64,000 bases of DNA from positions 21,562,551 through 21,626,550 of the forward strand of contig OX637391.1 of assembly GCA_951799425.1 (NCBI GenBank), in the 5' to 3' direction. Made by a program: the position numbers and the translations under genes. Under the pieces are notes generated by a model. That model did not search any database and was not told the origin of the DNA. It saw only the letters and a program-made list of their open reading frames with translations. This document shows positions 1 to 11,193 of this stretch, piece by piece. Position 1 is the stretch's first letter, and each line of letters opens with the position of its first letter. The DNA is from Ilex aquifolium (taxonomy: Eukaryota; Streptophyta; Magnoliopsida; Aquifoliales; Aquifoliaceae).

Positions 1-1230
1 GAAATTCAATCCCAAATCAAGTGCATATGTTTTGCGTACAAATGAGTGAGTTGCACCGGGGTCAAATAATATTCGGGCCCAAGAATTATAAATAAGGACG
101 ATACCTTCCACAACGGCATTGGCAATGTCCTCCTCCGGCTGTGTCAAAGCAAATACTCGCCCTTGGTTGGCGCCGCCGGGAGCTTGAGCTTGTATTGGTC
201 GCTGCGGTGCAGGCCTCGGTGGTGGTGGGTGGGCTGCTGGTACCTGTCTGGCGGTCCGGATAGGCCCCTGAGGTGGAAAAACTGGGCAATGCATCCGAAG
301 ATGTCCCACACCTCCACATGCAAAGCAGGATCGTGGGGTAAAACCGGCTCTAGTCTGAGTGTCTCCCTCTCCTCGGGCTGTCAGAAGTCGCTGTCCCCCT
401 GTCTGGTCTGGGCGACGGTATGGTGTCGGTCTCTGTGCCCCACTAGTGCTAGCACTCGTCCGGATCGGACCTCCCCTCGAGAATCCCTGTCGTCGCTGGC
501 TATCCTCTATGTCTCTCTCTACCAGTGCAGCTCTGTCCACCAAGTCCCCAAAATCACGTATCCGGAGAGCCACCAACTTCTCCCTAATGACCGGCCTCAG
601 ACCCTGCTCGAAGCGCTTGGCCCTGTCGGCCTCAGTCGATATAAATCCCGTAGCATAACGGGAGAGCTCGTCGAATCGCCTCTCATACTCAGCCACGGTC
701 ATACTACCCTGTCGTAGTGCAAGGAAATCCGCCTTCATTCTGTCTCTGACCGATTCAGGGAAGTACTTATCTTGGAAAAGTTGATCGAACTCTTCCCAAG
801 TGAGTGTGTCGATGTCCCTTCTCCTCTTTATGGCATCCCACCAATAGTCGGCCTCCCCCTCAAACAGGTAGGTCGCCAAACCAACTCTCAACTCCTCGGC
901 AACTCCCATGCCGTCACAGATCTTCTTCACTCGGCGGATCCATCTATCCGCCTCCAAAGGGTTGGAGCTCCCTTGGAAGTTGGGTGGTCGTTGTCGTAAA
1001 AATTCCCGAAGAGCTATCATCCTTCGGTCTCCGTTCCCATTGCCCGGTACTTGAGCGAGAGGATGAGCTCCACCATTGTGGTTGTTGTTACCATTTTGGC
1101 TTTGTACCAAAGTGGTAAGCTCCCTCAAGCATTGGTAAATGCCTTGCATGGCATCCGGAGGTGGTGGTGGTGGTGGATTTGCTTGACCTCCACGGCCACG
1201 CCCACGTCCGCGTCCCCGTGTACCGTCCAT
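1..1230 (-). CDS. Gag and start of aspartic protease, element A (partial)
   Basis: The frame is open for 410 codons from the ATG at 1230-1228 to the left edge, with no stop. The protein starts with an Arg-Gly stretch (MDGTRGRGRGRGRG) and a Pro run. A retrotransposon gag core follows at about residues 95-240, with readable motifs WEEFDQLFQDKYFPE and RQGSMTVAEYERRF. A CCHC zinc knuckle (CFACGGVGHLRMHC) lies near residues 300-314. The protease begins near residue 385: the active-site segment reads FDPGATHSF with the catalytic Asp at 61-63, where family members usually have DSG or DTG. Gag packages element RNA into cytoplasmic particles. The ATG is the first one after the PBS leader. This is the least decayed retroelement frame in the window. 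Confidence 0.88.
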   Translation of the reverse strand, partial: MDGTRGRGRGRGRGGQANPPPPPPPDAMQGIYQCLRELTTLVQSQNGNNNHNGGAHPLAQVPGNGNGDRRMIALREFLRQRPPNFQGSSNPLEADRWIRRVKKICDGMGVAEELRVGLATYLFEGEADYWWDAIKRRRDIDTLTWEEFDQLFQDKYFPESVRDRMKADFLALRQGSMTVAEYERRFDELSRYATGFISTEADRAKRFEQGLRPVIREKLVALRIRDFGDLVDRAALVERDIEDSQRRQGFSRGGPIRTSASTSGAQRPTPYRRPDQTGGQRLLTARGEGDTQTRAGFTPRSCFACGGVGHLRMHCPVFPPQGPIRTARQVPAAHPPPPRPAPQRPIQAQAPGGANQGRVFALTQPEEDIANAVVEGIVLIYNSWARILFDPGATHSFVRKTYALDLGLNF

Positions 1231-1415
1231 CCTGCACATCAATCCACAATTTAGTTCCCTTGCTGTGCAAGATATAAACTAAAGTGATATGTAGGATGTC
1301 TGGATTTAAGCACAAGACATATACAAAATTTAACTTAACAATTTCCTTCACCCTAAACCTACATCTCTAGTGGTAATCCATAACCTACAGCTCCCATGTA
1401 AGACCTAAAGCCTAG

Positions 1416-1427
1416 GCTCTGATACCA
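1416..1427 (-). other. Primer binding site, element A
   Basis: On the minus strand this reads TGGTATCAGAGC, complementary to the 3' end of plant initiator tRNA-Met, where minus-strand DNA synthesis is primed. It lies four bases inside the LTR edge. Confidence 0.93.
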
Positions 1428-2110
1428 ACTTTGTAACACCCCAAAACACACCCTGGACGGCATTACATTCTAAAACATTCACATCATGAGAGCACTAAAA
1501 TAATCCATCAATAGATAAGACTTCATAAAGTCATCCATAAAATTTTTACAGCATTAACCCAAAAGAATAGGCCCATTTTGGCCTTTACATTCCAAAATCA
1601 ACTAATGTAGCACAACGGAAATAACAAAAGAAAACTAGGCTTTACAAGGTTCAAAATGAATATCCTAGTCTAGAACAAAAGAAAGTGTCGCTCTAGGCGT
1701 CCACCTCGGGATCCACACTCCCGTCCAGTGGAGTCTCCCAAGTAGCGGGCTCCTCGACCCCTACGTCCTCCTCTTGTAGGAAATCTGAAAAATGTTAGCG
1801 GTAGGGGGTGAGCACAAAGCTCTGTAGAAAAATTCTCTCAAACCCATACAAGGTTTAGAAAAGCATTCAAAACGGTCGGTCTCATTTCACAAATATCATA
1901 CATAACTTTTGAAGTAAAGCAGTGACATTTAATAGATCTCAAGTTTACGGAACAACAATAATTGAATGAGTAAATGAAACCACTATACATTTAGCAAAAC
2001 ATTTCCAAATATAATCCAGTCCTCCATTCACAATTTCCAACAATTCTTTCGGTAGGTGGCATACTTTAGGGTAACCTCCACCTCCCGTTTAGGTCATCTT
2101 TGATTCTCAA

Positions 2111-2325
2111 GCATCCTTACAAGGAACCTCTTGAGAATGAGTGAGCATCCTTACAAGGAACCTCTCACAATCATTACATGGCTTCCCAAGCATCCTTACA
2201 AGGAACCTCTTGGGAAGGGGGTGAGCATCCTTACAAGGAACCTCTCACAAATCACTTCATGGCTTCCCAAGCATCCTTACAAGGAACCTCTTGGGAAGGG
2301 GTGAGCATCCTTACAAGGAACCTCT
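2111..2325. repeat. Six hairpin-forming repeats inside LTR A
   Basis: GCATCCTTACAAGGAACCTC occurs six times, starting at 2111, 2145, 2190, 2225, 2271 and 2305, as three units of about 80 bp. The flanks of each copy pair with each other, alternately as TTCCCAAG/CTTGGGAA and GTGAG/CTCAC, and the core contains CCTTACAAGG. Each copy can therefore fold into a stem. Confidence 0.9.
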
Positions 2326-3036
2326 CACAATTGTGTATCACAAGAAACCCAACCAAGAATACAATCCCAATATTTATCTCCATTTACAATCATTTATCCA
2401 AAATCCCCAAATTTATGCATGTGACATTTTCCATAACAACCAAGAAAATACATGAGATCACAATAACATTATTTTGCTACTCAACTCAAAGCACTAAGGT
2501 TTTTGAAGTTCATAATAAAGAAAGCATTTAAGAAGAAATACATCACTCTCCCAAAAAAACTAGGGTTTTAAAACTAGAAAAGAGATTTCATGGGTATTAA
2601 ATCCTAACTTTGTTCAAAACATGCAATCTTTGCTAAAAAGCCTAAGAGATGATGATTACATAGCATATATATACCATTGATAGCCAAAACATACATATAT
2701 AAATACCCTAGTCTCAATGTAAGTGAGTGAGAGAAAACCCCTACCTTTTAAGCCAAGCTATAAATCCAAGACCCAACCTTCAAAACCTTCTTGTTCTCCT
2801 TCCTTTTCCTCTTAATTTCCTCCTCCTAGGGTTTCAAGAGATTTGGGTGAGATTGGGTGAAGAAGGGAAGAAAAGGAAATGGGTATAGAAGTGGAAATCT
2901 TGAGAAATCTAGGGTTTTGATCTTCAAGAATGGTGTAAATCTCCCTCTATATTTGTGTTTTTCTCTCCCTTTCTCTCTTTCTAAGGCTACCTAGGGTTTG
3001 GAGTGGTGAAATGGGACTTAGAGAGGTGTAGGGATG

Positions 3037-3044
3037 TATTTATA
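3037..3044 (-). promoter_or_regulatory. TATA box of LTR A
   Basis: The minus strand reads TATAAATA about 650 bp into the LTR, followed by a CT-rich tract. This fits the U3 promoter that would drive element transcription. Confidence 0.6.
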
Positions 3045-3096
3045 GTGGAAGAAATGGAGAAAGACCCGAAGTCGGATCGGGCTGGGATTTATCGGG

Positions 3097-3184
3097 CGTA
3101 CCGGTACGGTTGAGCTACTGGAGTCTTGCGTACCGGTACGATCCAGCTTCTGGAGTTCTGCATACCGGTACGCGTACCGGTACG
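3097..3184. repeat. CGTACCGGTACG palindrome array in LTR A
   Basis: Four copies of the 12-bp palindrome lie at 3097-3108, 3129-3140, 3161-3172 (one change, CATACCGGTACG) and 3173-3184. The first three start exactly 32 bp apart and the last two are back to back. Spacers resemble each other around the words CTGGAGT and TCCAGC. The array lies just upstream of the TATA box on the transcribed strand. Confidence 0.92.
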
Positions 3185-4736
3185 ATTTGACTTCCAGATT
3201 TTTGTTTCAACTTCCAATGCAGTTTTGACCCATTTAGAGGTCGAATTGGAAAATTTTCATGAGACATACTTTTGTAGCCCTAGATGTATACTATCTACTG
3301 TAGAAATTTCAGATCAATTGGAATTAAGGATAAAAAGTTATGGCCAAAACACTAAGTAGTGTTCAATACCCATTTTTACCCAAATTCTCGCTAAAGTGTA
3401 TTTTAACTCCGAGACACTTCCTAACTTCCAATACATCCATATTACCACTCCCAATGTTTTTCGACCTTCCGGATTCAATGGAATAATTAATTTGACCTAC
3501 AAACTTTTAGAAACTTGTCTAATCACCCTTTCCAAGTTTAAACATCTTCGACACGTAACTTCCCAAATCAAATGGTCTCCATAGCATTTATTCCTACGGT
3601 TTATTCTTATGTCACTACATATATCTACATCTTTACAACTATTATTTACTATATATATATCTCTATAAATATATAAAAGAAAATTCGGGGTGTTACACGT
3701 ACGCTCTTAAAATCTTGGAATCGAATACTGAACCATTCATGTCTAGCCTTCGGAAAGATAGTGGTCTTTTGGTGATCAAACCTGGCCTACATGAATGTGA
3801 CTACGAAGAAAAATCAACGACTTTGCGCGATTTTTAGGAGTTGCTGTGTTTTTATCCTTTATGGTATCTCCAAAATTTTCTGAATCAAGGTAAAGCTTGA
3901 CATCTAGAGCTTATGACATGTAGTTGTACCCCGAGATGTCTAGGCTAGGAAATTCCAATTTCATGATGTTGACCATTTTTGCAAAGCTATATGAAAACAA
4001 AATAATCGAGTTAGATAAATAAAATATGTTCATCAAATTGTTGTTATAAATAATGGTTTGATCATGTACATCGAGTATTTAATATTTTCATTTAATTCTA
4101 AGATCACTTAAAATTATTTGTTACTTTGATTATGTGAATAAATTTTTTGTAGAATATAAACAATTTTGAATATCCGATTATCCTACCCTAAACCGATTAA
4201 ACCAAAGAGAAACAGGCGGACATGTAGTGAGTTTGGTTTATGAGTGGATACAGACCAAGAACCCGGCTTACCCGAACCACTTGTCTATTAAAGCATCAAA
4301 ATCCTAAAATGACATCAGATTTCACACCTTAATTCTCTCTCTAGAAAGCTCCGCCTGATCTTCTCTCTCTCTAAAAACTCTTAACTTCATCTTCTAAATT
4401 CTCTATGGTTTTAGAAACAAATACTGTCTTTTGTTATCTCTTTTGTCTTCTCATCCTCTATCTAGTAATGATGTTCATTTTTCTTTATGTAATTATGCAT
4501 CACTGTGGCTGTGATTATTACAAATTTACTTGATGTAATCGTACCAGTTATAGTTTATTTGTATGTTTTATTTTCTCCCTTTTTTTTCAAGTTAGTAGTA
4601 ATCTCTTGTAATCTTATATTAGTAATATAGATCTCATTTATTTATGTTGATTTGCTATCAAATGACTCTATTTATAAATCTGCTAGAAGTATATCGATGC
4701 AAAAGTAGAATTTTCAAAAATTAGGAGACAAAACTA

Positions 4737-4860
4737 GTACTCATTATAAGATAAGGGGTCAAAGTATTATTCATCATAATATAAAAGGGTCAAAGTGTTA
4801 CTCATTAGAAGAGAAGGGGACTAAAATGTTACTCATCAAAAAATAAGGGGGTCAAAGCAT
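4737..4860. repeat. Tandem repeat, about 31 bp x 4
   Basis: Four degenerate units follow the pattern TTACTCAT, about ten A-rich bases, then AAGGGGTCAAAGT. Divergence between units is high, so the array is old. Confidence 0.65.
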
Positions 4861-5040
4861 AAAACCACGTATATTAGGTCACTGTTTTCAAGTTTATTAA
4901 ACGGGATCTATCTTGAAAACTAGGGATTGATTTCACAACATATTTAAAGTTAGTGGGATTGACCATCTCAATATATCTGAAACTTAAAATAAATTTGACG
5001 AAAAATAAATAAATAAATATGCATAAATATAATGAGAAAA

Positions 5041-5455
5041 ATGCTATAGGCATGAATTAATATTTGAAGTGTTGCTGGTACAAATTAATAATTTATGAGC
5101 TTCAGGCTCTATAAATTAAATTATGGTATTCTGTTATCATAATAATCTACAAACTTCAGGTTTGTAATTTATATTAGAATTTACAAACTTTAGGTTTGTA
5201 ATTTGTATGTCTTTTTCTAGTATAATAATATTTCTTTGTATTTCAGGTACTTAGATTTTTCTATTATGTTCTTTAGGAACATAATTTGTATAAAATTCTT
5301 TATGTACTATAGGTACACAATTTAGATGCTTCAGGCACTAATTAAATTATAATGACAATTTTAAAATAAACACACACACATGATGTTTTCTCATAACATG
5401 TATGGTGTTACATTAAAATTGGTTAATTCATATACCTGATTTTACCTTTCGGGTA
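5041..5455. repeat. Array of nine micro-hairpins with a constant loop
   Basis: Nine short inverted repeats lie at 5041-5053, 5091-5116, 5148-5166, 5181-5201, 5238-5250, 5263-5285, 5303-5317, 5324-5339 and 5443-5455. Their stems differ: ATGC, GAGC, TACAAAC, TTACAAAC, GTAT (one wobble pair), ATTATGTTC, TGTAC, TGC-type and TACC. Every loop is five bases of nearly one type: TTCAG (four), TTTAG (two), TATAG (two) or TTTCG (one). Stem bases change in step on both sides while the loop is kept. I know of no feature class that fits. Confidence 0.75.
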
Positions 5456-6790
5456 TAGAAAATAATTCAGCGCTGACTCAGTTGGTTAGCTTGTTATACT
5501 TAACAAAAATTTGTCAATATTTATAATCAATAATTTACTTTGTTATTTTAAAAAATTTGGACAGAATGTCCCTTAAAAACAAGGCCCCAAGAAAATATCA
5601 ACCTGTATAGATAATTACTATATGTTACAATCATAACCCAAATTCAAATACTGGACTTACCATCATGTCACAATCCAGGCTTAATATAAAAAAATATTTA
5701 GCCATCATAGCAATATAAACACAGGTATGTGCAGATACAGTCCATAACAAAAAATAGTACATAATCATATCAATTTTATGAAAGACAAAGTACAAAAATA
5801 TCAACTGACTAATACCTTGCCTATATTAATTTTTTAACATGTATACACAATTTTCATAACCAAACTATGACAACCATAAAAGAAGTAACATTTACAACCA
5901 CGAAATATGAATAACTTAGGTATGTAATAACCAAAACAAACACACAAATGACATAAAAAATACAACTTTATTCATCAAAGTGCCAAAACCCATAATCAAT
6001 TTTAATTGTCTTCTTCAACATCGCACATTAACACTGCATGTCACCAACTGCACAACGCGTGCATAAAAAAAAACCTAATCTTAGTAATTATAAGCGCCTC
6101 AATTGATAATACAATTCATTTGAATACCAAAATGGTTTTATTTGATGTAGGGGTATGGGGCTGCACAAAGCTGCTTTAATAGCAATAAAACAATTTTACG
6201 TGAGCTCTATGCACCAACTTAAAAAGAAATTTAAGTTGCCTTATGCACCAACTTAGTTACTGTTTGACAGTCAATGCTCGTTGTGCATCACATGGATCAT
6301 TTTCAAGTAACTTAAAAAATTAAAACTGAGAAATTTAGTCGTACACATACATCTACTTTGTGAACACTTACACATAGTAACCAATCCCACTCTTAGTACA
6401 TGTGAAACTCGGGAAAAAATTAAACTTTTTCTAAAAAAATGACAAAATGGTAATTTGTCACTATAATGCGGATTTAAAATACGTATTTCTCTAGAGCTCA
6501 GATGACGAAACAGACCTCATCATTGTATTCGTCTCGCGAAATCTAGTTGCCCTGTAAATTTTTGTCGAATTTCGAGATAGTCGGATTTTTCATGTTTTAC
6601 GAGACGACTGTGTCGAATGACCTCACAAAGGTCCTCAAAAATAGAAATTCTGAAATTTCCTTATAATTGAATTAAAGTTCAAATAAAATTAATTTGAACT
6701 TAAACCGGGATGAAATTAATCGTTTCAGGGCGAAAACAGACCCAGACAAGGAGGAGGCGTGTGGCGCAACGTGGACCAAGTGTTAAGGGT

Positions 6791-6797
6791 TATAAAT
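6791..6797 (+). promoter_or_regulatory. TATA box of solo LTR B
   Basis: TATAAAT lies about 390 bp into the LTR and is followed by a purine-rich leader. It is the likely old U3 promoter. Confidence 0.5.
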
Positions 6798-8443
6798 ATG
6801 AGCAAATGTCTGAATTTTAGGCAGAATTCTCTGCATTTTCTAGTGTGTAAACGTGTGAGGAAGAGAGGAGAAGAAAAACAAAAAATTTCAAGGCTTCTTC
6901 CTTCGATTCACGGAGTTCCGTCGGTCGGAATCATTCGGACCAAGAGTTAAAGTCGATCACATCGACGAGGGTGATGCAACCATACCAAGAACGAAGGATT
7001 TCACCGAAGATCCAAGAGGAGACTTTGGGGAAATCAAGAGTTTTGGGGCTTGGGAGGTGTTCTTGAAGTTCTACATTTCATCTCACGCTCCAAGAGGTAG
7101 AGTTCCTTCCTACTTTGGTTATTTACAACCTATGATGTCCATAGGAAATTACTAGGGGTATAGAACTACCTATGTCTTGTCTTTGTTATGGAAAATAGTC
7201 TATTGTTATGTAAAAGAGGAAATGGGTATAGAAATGGCTTGAATCAATTTCTAGCTTGAACTTGAGTTGTGTAATTTCTTGGAATTGGTATTACATGGGC
7301 ATGCTATGTGTTTATATTGTGCTCTTGTGAGTGAAGTGTGTTTTGGACATAAATTGTGTAATAACATGCTTGTTATGATTGTTGATATATGTTCATTGAT
7401 ATGTTGACAATGTGATGATTAATGGTGATTATATGCATGTGATATAAATTGCCATAGTACATGTTGATATGTGGAAATTGCTCGCTTGGCATGCATTGCA
7501 ATTTGGGCATAGAATTGACATCACATTCATGGGCATGAGTCATGAGTGTGGGTGTGTGTGTGCATGGTTGATCAACACCATACTTGGTGATTGATAAGTG
7601 GTCTCGGAAAGGTTGGATCGAAGATCCCCTTGAGTCGCATGGTTGTATGAAAAACTTGTATCGGGTATAGCAAGAAGGGATAGATCCCCCATCGGGTGCA
7701 AGGCCCAACCACATGGTTCATACACTTACCGGCGGTGAAATTCCAGAAAAGTGTAACGGTGTACGGAACAGGCGGTGAGACTCCGAGAATCCGATACCCA
7801 ACAAAGACACTTGATTTTGTTTTATAAAATACCCATTCAATGAGAATCATCCAACAATGATTTGGTTTATTAACAAATGATTTTACTTAAAACAATTATT
7901 GGATGGATTTTCGTCAATGACGAATTTACTTCACAAGTGCATTGCATTGTGTTGTGGGAGTCTGTAAGGACTCGGGGTTGAAGTTGCATGAGTGAGTTTC
8001 ATCTCAATTCATAGCATGACATGGAAATTCCTATCATGGAATTGCATTTCTTGATTGAAAAGAATGTTGCTCGTAAATTGTTGCATGTGAACATTCCATG
8101 TGCATCTAGATTGAGGAGTAGCATCTGTAGGAGATACTCTATTGAGTGTAGCTCACCCTATACGGGAAAACATTTCAGGTGCGAGGTACACACCGGTGGA
8201 TGACACTTACTCGGGGCCCCAAGGATGAAGAAAGGCCGATATGTGGCTTTACTTTGGGTTTTTGTAAACTAATTATGAAAAATTAGTTTTTGACATGTAA
8301 ATGTGTACAAGGATTGTAATAGAACTTGTACCAACTATGTTCGAGGTATAAATACATGTTGTATAAGTTTGGGATGATTGTAGAAAGGTTTGGAATGGAT
8401 TGGAAATGAAAAACAGGTGAAACAGGGAAAAACTGGGCACGGC

Positions 8444-8563
8444 GTACCGGTACAGTGTACCGGTACACTGTGGTTCAGCAGGTATAGCGTACTGATACGC
8501 TATACAGCGTACCGGTACAGCGCAGTCCAGCAGGCAAACCGTACCGGTACGCAGTACCGGTAC
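8444..8563. repeat. GTACCGGTAC palindrome array in solo LTR B
   Basis: Perfect GTACCGGTAC cores lie at 8444-8453, 8457-8466, 8509-8518, 8541-8550 and 8554-8563. A sixth, diverged unit at 8482-8505 has a perfect 10-bp stem around the loop CTGA. The spacers carry GTTCAGCAGG and GTCCAGCAGG. The array is about 280-400 bp from the LTR end, whereas the array in LTR A lies in the promoter-proximal part. Confidence 0.92.
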
Positions 8564-8851
8564 ACTTTCCAAAAATCAGAAAATTTTAAATTGTTTTGCC
8601 AAGCTTTTGGGCTATGAGTTCTTTCCCTCCAATGTTATAAATGGACCATAATAGAGTACCAATGGTGGTATATTGGGCCTCGGATGGGTCAATCAATCAA
8701 AAACATATAGACTTTATATTTTTTTAAAATCCCGGTGAAGGGGACGTGGTGCCGCGGTGTCGGGTTAACCGGCATCCACGGGTATTTTCGCGGGATGATG
8801 GGTGATCATGGGTTAATTACGAACCCCCGGTTTATGGGGTGTCATAGTACA

Positions 8852-10799
8852 AATTCCAAAACCTGACCAAGAAATTGAAAAAATGAAAGACATTGTGTAG
8901 TCCAACCATACTTGGACACTCCCAATTGAATCCAAATTAATTGTACCTAATAGCAATGGTTAAACAATAACAACATTCTCATTCTTTGATTAAACCAATC
9001 AAAAGATATTTGAAATGAACCACACAAGCCCCCAGGTTTAACCAAAGCTCAATTGAAATGAATCAAAACCTATTTAAAACAACCACTCTCAGTGCTTACA
9101 AAATCTACTTGGTTAAACCAATTCTAACTCATAATCCTTGCACTAATATTTATGTATCAACAAAAAATACAATCAAAAGAGGAAAATGCTAATAAAAAGA
9201 TTGAAAAACACCACTTTCAAGATTAAAACAACTTTAAAATCTTTCCTAATTTGGCAAGAAAGAAAGGCAAAAATTCCAAAATATAGCCAAATTTATTGGA
9301 CTTCTTTAATAAAGAGAAGTCCCTGAATAGTCTCCATAAACCAATCCAAAAGTACAACCATTTCTAGGAATTTGACCAATAATTTAGAAATTTCACAAAA
9401 CTTCATTTAAAATAACAAATTCAGCAATCTTTATGCTAACATGTCCTTTGTAAATTTTGATCCCAACCCTAATTAACAACTCTAATTAAAATAGATGTTT
9501 CTCCCTGCAATACAATCCAATAAAGTAGATTATTCCATATTACTCATTCTTAAGATCAAAATTTCAAAAAGATACAATTAGCGAAAACACTCTTTTTATA
9601 GATGCATAAGAGATAGAATCAGCAAAAAAAAAGAACTTATCAAAATAGATCTACCAAAGAAACATCATATATTTCTTATCGAAAAAATAAATCATATATT
9701 TTCTTATTTGTTTCTCTCATGGTGAAAGATATTTGGTCATATACGAAGCCATGCACCTCTAAAATAAGTAATTATTCGTATATTTTTTTTTTAATTTAAA
9801 TTACTTTTCATTGTTTAGCACAAAATTGTAGCTCAATGATAATAATCCTGAGCATGTGAGATTATTTATGCTCTTGGAAGTGAGATTATTAACGGTGAGA
9901 TGTATTATTTGGACGAAATTTTTTTTAACATATTGTTGAGCAACCCACTGTACCAAACCAATTTCACTATTACTGTTAGTTTATAGTTATAGAAAATTCC
10001 ACATTACCATTTTTTATTGTCAATTGGACTCCATACTATAATAACTTTGATTCATTCCTTGGACATATATCATATTAGGCTCAAGATTTTAAAGTTGTTT
10101 CAATTCAAGCAAAAAAAATGCAATTTCATATCTAATTCGTACAAAACTCGCATTCAAACTTAATCAAATCGAATTCAAACCAAGTTCACAAAATTTCAAT
10201 TCAATTCGATTACATATCCAATTCAAATTGAACCTAAAATTATAGTTGTTCACAAATCCAATTACATATCCAATACACATCAAATTAAAATTTCTTACAA
10301 ACCCCGCATTCAAAAATGGCATAATCAAACCAAGTTAAAAAATAGCATAATCAAACTAATCAAACCAAATTAAAATTAAAATCCAATTTGTCCAATGTGT
10401 GTGTGGGTTTTTTTCAGTGGATTGCGCAGAGAGGGAAGGGGGTGTGTGTATGTATTTGTGTTGTGTGTGTGTACGTGCGTGTGTTATGTGTGAGTGTGTT
10501 CGGTGTGTGTGTGTGTTTGTGTGATGGGTATTTTTTTAGGGGGTGGGTTGCGCAAAGAGGAAGAGGGGCTGTGTGTATGTGTGTGTGAATTTTTTCAGTG
10601 GGTTGGGCAGAGAGGGAAGAGAGATTGTGTGTGTATTTTTGAAGCTACAGGGTATGACTTAAGGATTTTCAATTTTTGGCATCAAAATATCAGGGCTCGA
10701 TTGTATTATATGCCTCATTTGTAAATTTGAACACAAAATCAATACAAATTTTGTTTGATGAGCCAAAATTTTGTACTGCCCTTTTGATCTCTAAATCCT
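8852..10799. other. AT-rich intergenic interval
   Basis: No coding frame is recognisable. The sequence is A/T-rich, with repeated words such as AATTCAAAC and ATCAAACCAA around 10100-10380, then a GT-rich minisatellite. It ends at the TSD of copia C. Confidence 0.7.
10388..10640. repeat. GT-rich minisatellite
   Basis: Runs of GTGTGT alternate with three copies of a module resembling TTTTTTCAGTGGATTGCGCA followed by GAGAGGGAAG, near 10405, 10530 and 10590. ORFs across it are simple-repeat translations. Confidence 0.8.
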
Positions 10800-10804
10800 C
10801 TATT

Positions 10805-11193
10805 TATTGAAATTTTTAAGAACAAAGTGCATAAACTTAAAGAGAGAAGAGATGAAGAAGAGATTCATTCTCATTCATTTCTTTTTGCTGTACATACATC
10901 TATATTTATACTAATTTCATGTGAGCAAGAAATTGCACACCAAACTTATTCATCTAAATGCTTTACACATAAGAGTAATTTTCCTAACTAACTACCAGCT
11001 TCCATATGCCTCAAGATTCTTCTAGTGAACTCTGCAAGATCCTTCTAGTGTGCTCTACGTGATCATGTTAAGTTGGAGAAGAGACTAAGCTGGAGATGGT
11101 GATCAGTAGAATCATCAACTGAGCTGGCTGAGTTGGTGGAAACTGAGCTGGAAGGTGCAGCTAAACCAATTGCATTCTTTGCAAATTTTAACA
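10805..11193 (-). repeat. 3' LTR of copia C
   Basis: 389 bp. On the minus strand it starts TGTTAAAATTTGC and ends with GAAATTTCAATA, giving inverted ends TGTTAAAATT/TATTGAAATT. It matches the LTR at 15453-15866. Confidence 0.95.

Larger units (their letters stand above)
1..3697 (-). mobile_element. Ty3/gypsy element A, 5' part
   Basis: This is the 5' part of a minus-strand LTR retrotransposon. Read on the minus strand, the order is LTR (3697 to 1432), a 4-nt spacer, a tRNA-Met PBS (1427 to 1416), an untranslated leader, then gag running into protease at the window edge. The rest of pol and the 3' LTR lie outside the window. The five bases after the LTR (3698-3702, cgtac) should recur beyond the missing 3' LTR as the TSD. 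The gag style and the long LTR suggest a chromovirus of the Tekay/Del type, but no chromodomain is in view, so the lineage is an inference. Confidence 0.9.
1432..3697 (-). repeat. 5' LTR of element A (2266 bp)
   Basis: The LTR is bounded by the perfect inverted ends TGTAACACCCC and GGGGTGTTACA and abuts a PBS. On the minus strand it contains a TATA box (3044-3037), a CT-rich stretch downstream, and near the 3' end a GTGCTCACC-type segment also seen in solo LTR B. It holds two internal arrays described separately: six hairpin repeats (2111-2325) and four 12-bp palindromes (3097-3184). Short ORFs within it are not genes. Confidence 0.92.
3703..6395. other. AT-rich intergenic interval
   Basis: No gene-like frame is visible. 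The interval holds a short tandem repeat (4737-4860), the micro-hairpin array (5041-5455) and scattered homopolymer runs. It separates element A from solo LTR B. Confidence 0.7.
6401..8846 (+). mobile_element. Solo LTR B of a Ty3/gypsy element (2446 bp)
   Basis: The ends are imperfect inverted repeats: the start reads TGTGAAACTC and the end, reverse-complemented, reads TATGACACCC. The repeat is flanked by a perfect 5-bp duplication, gtaca at 6396-6400 and 8847-8851. No gag, pol, PBS or PPT adjoins either side, so the internal region was lost by LTR-LTR recombination. Plus orientation is inferred from a TATA box at 6791 and from a downstream GCTCACCC...ACATTTCAGG segment that matches the same segment on the minus strand of LTR A. 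Short ORFs inside are not genes. Confidence 0.87.

Noticed and set aside
2178-2531. 117-codon plus-strand ORF
   Set aside because: It translates the hairpin repeat inside LTR A and has no start context or homology.
5466-5500. tRNA-like A-box (GACTCAGTTGGTTAGC)
   Set aside because: It resembles a tRNA or SINE A-box, but no B-box, acceptor stem or A-rich tail follows.
8273-8617. ORFs on both strands across the GTACCGGTAC array
   Set aside because: Palindromes are open in several frames; the ORFs are by-products of the array.
10388-10724. Cys/Val-rich ORFs
   Set aside because: Translations of GT repeats.
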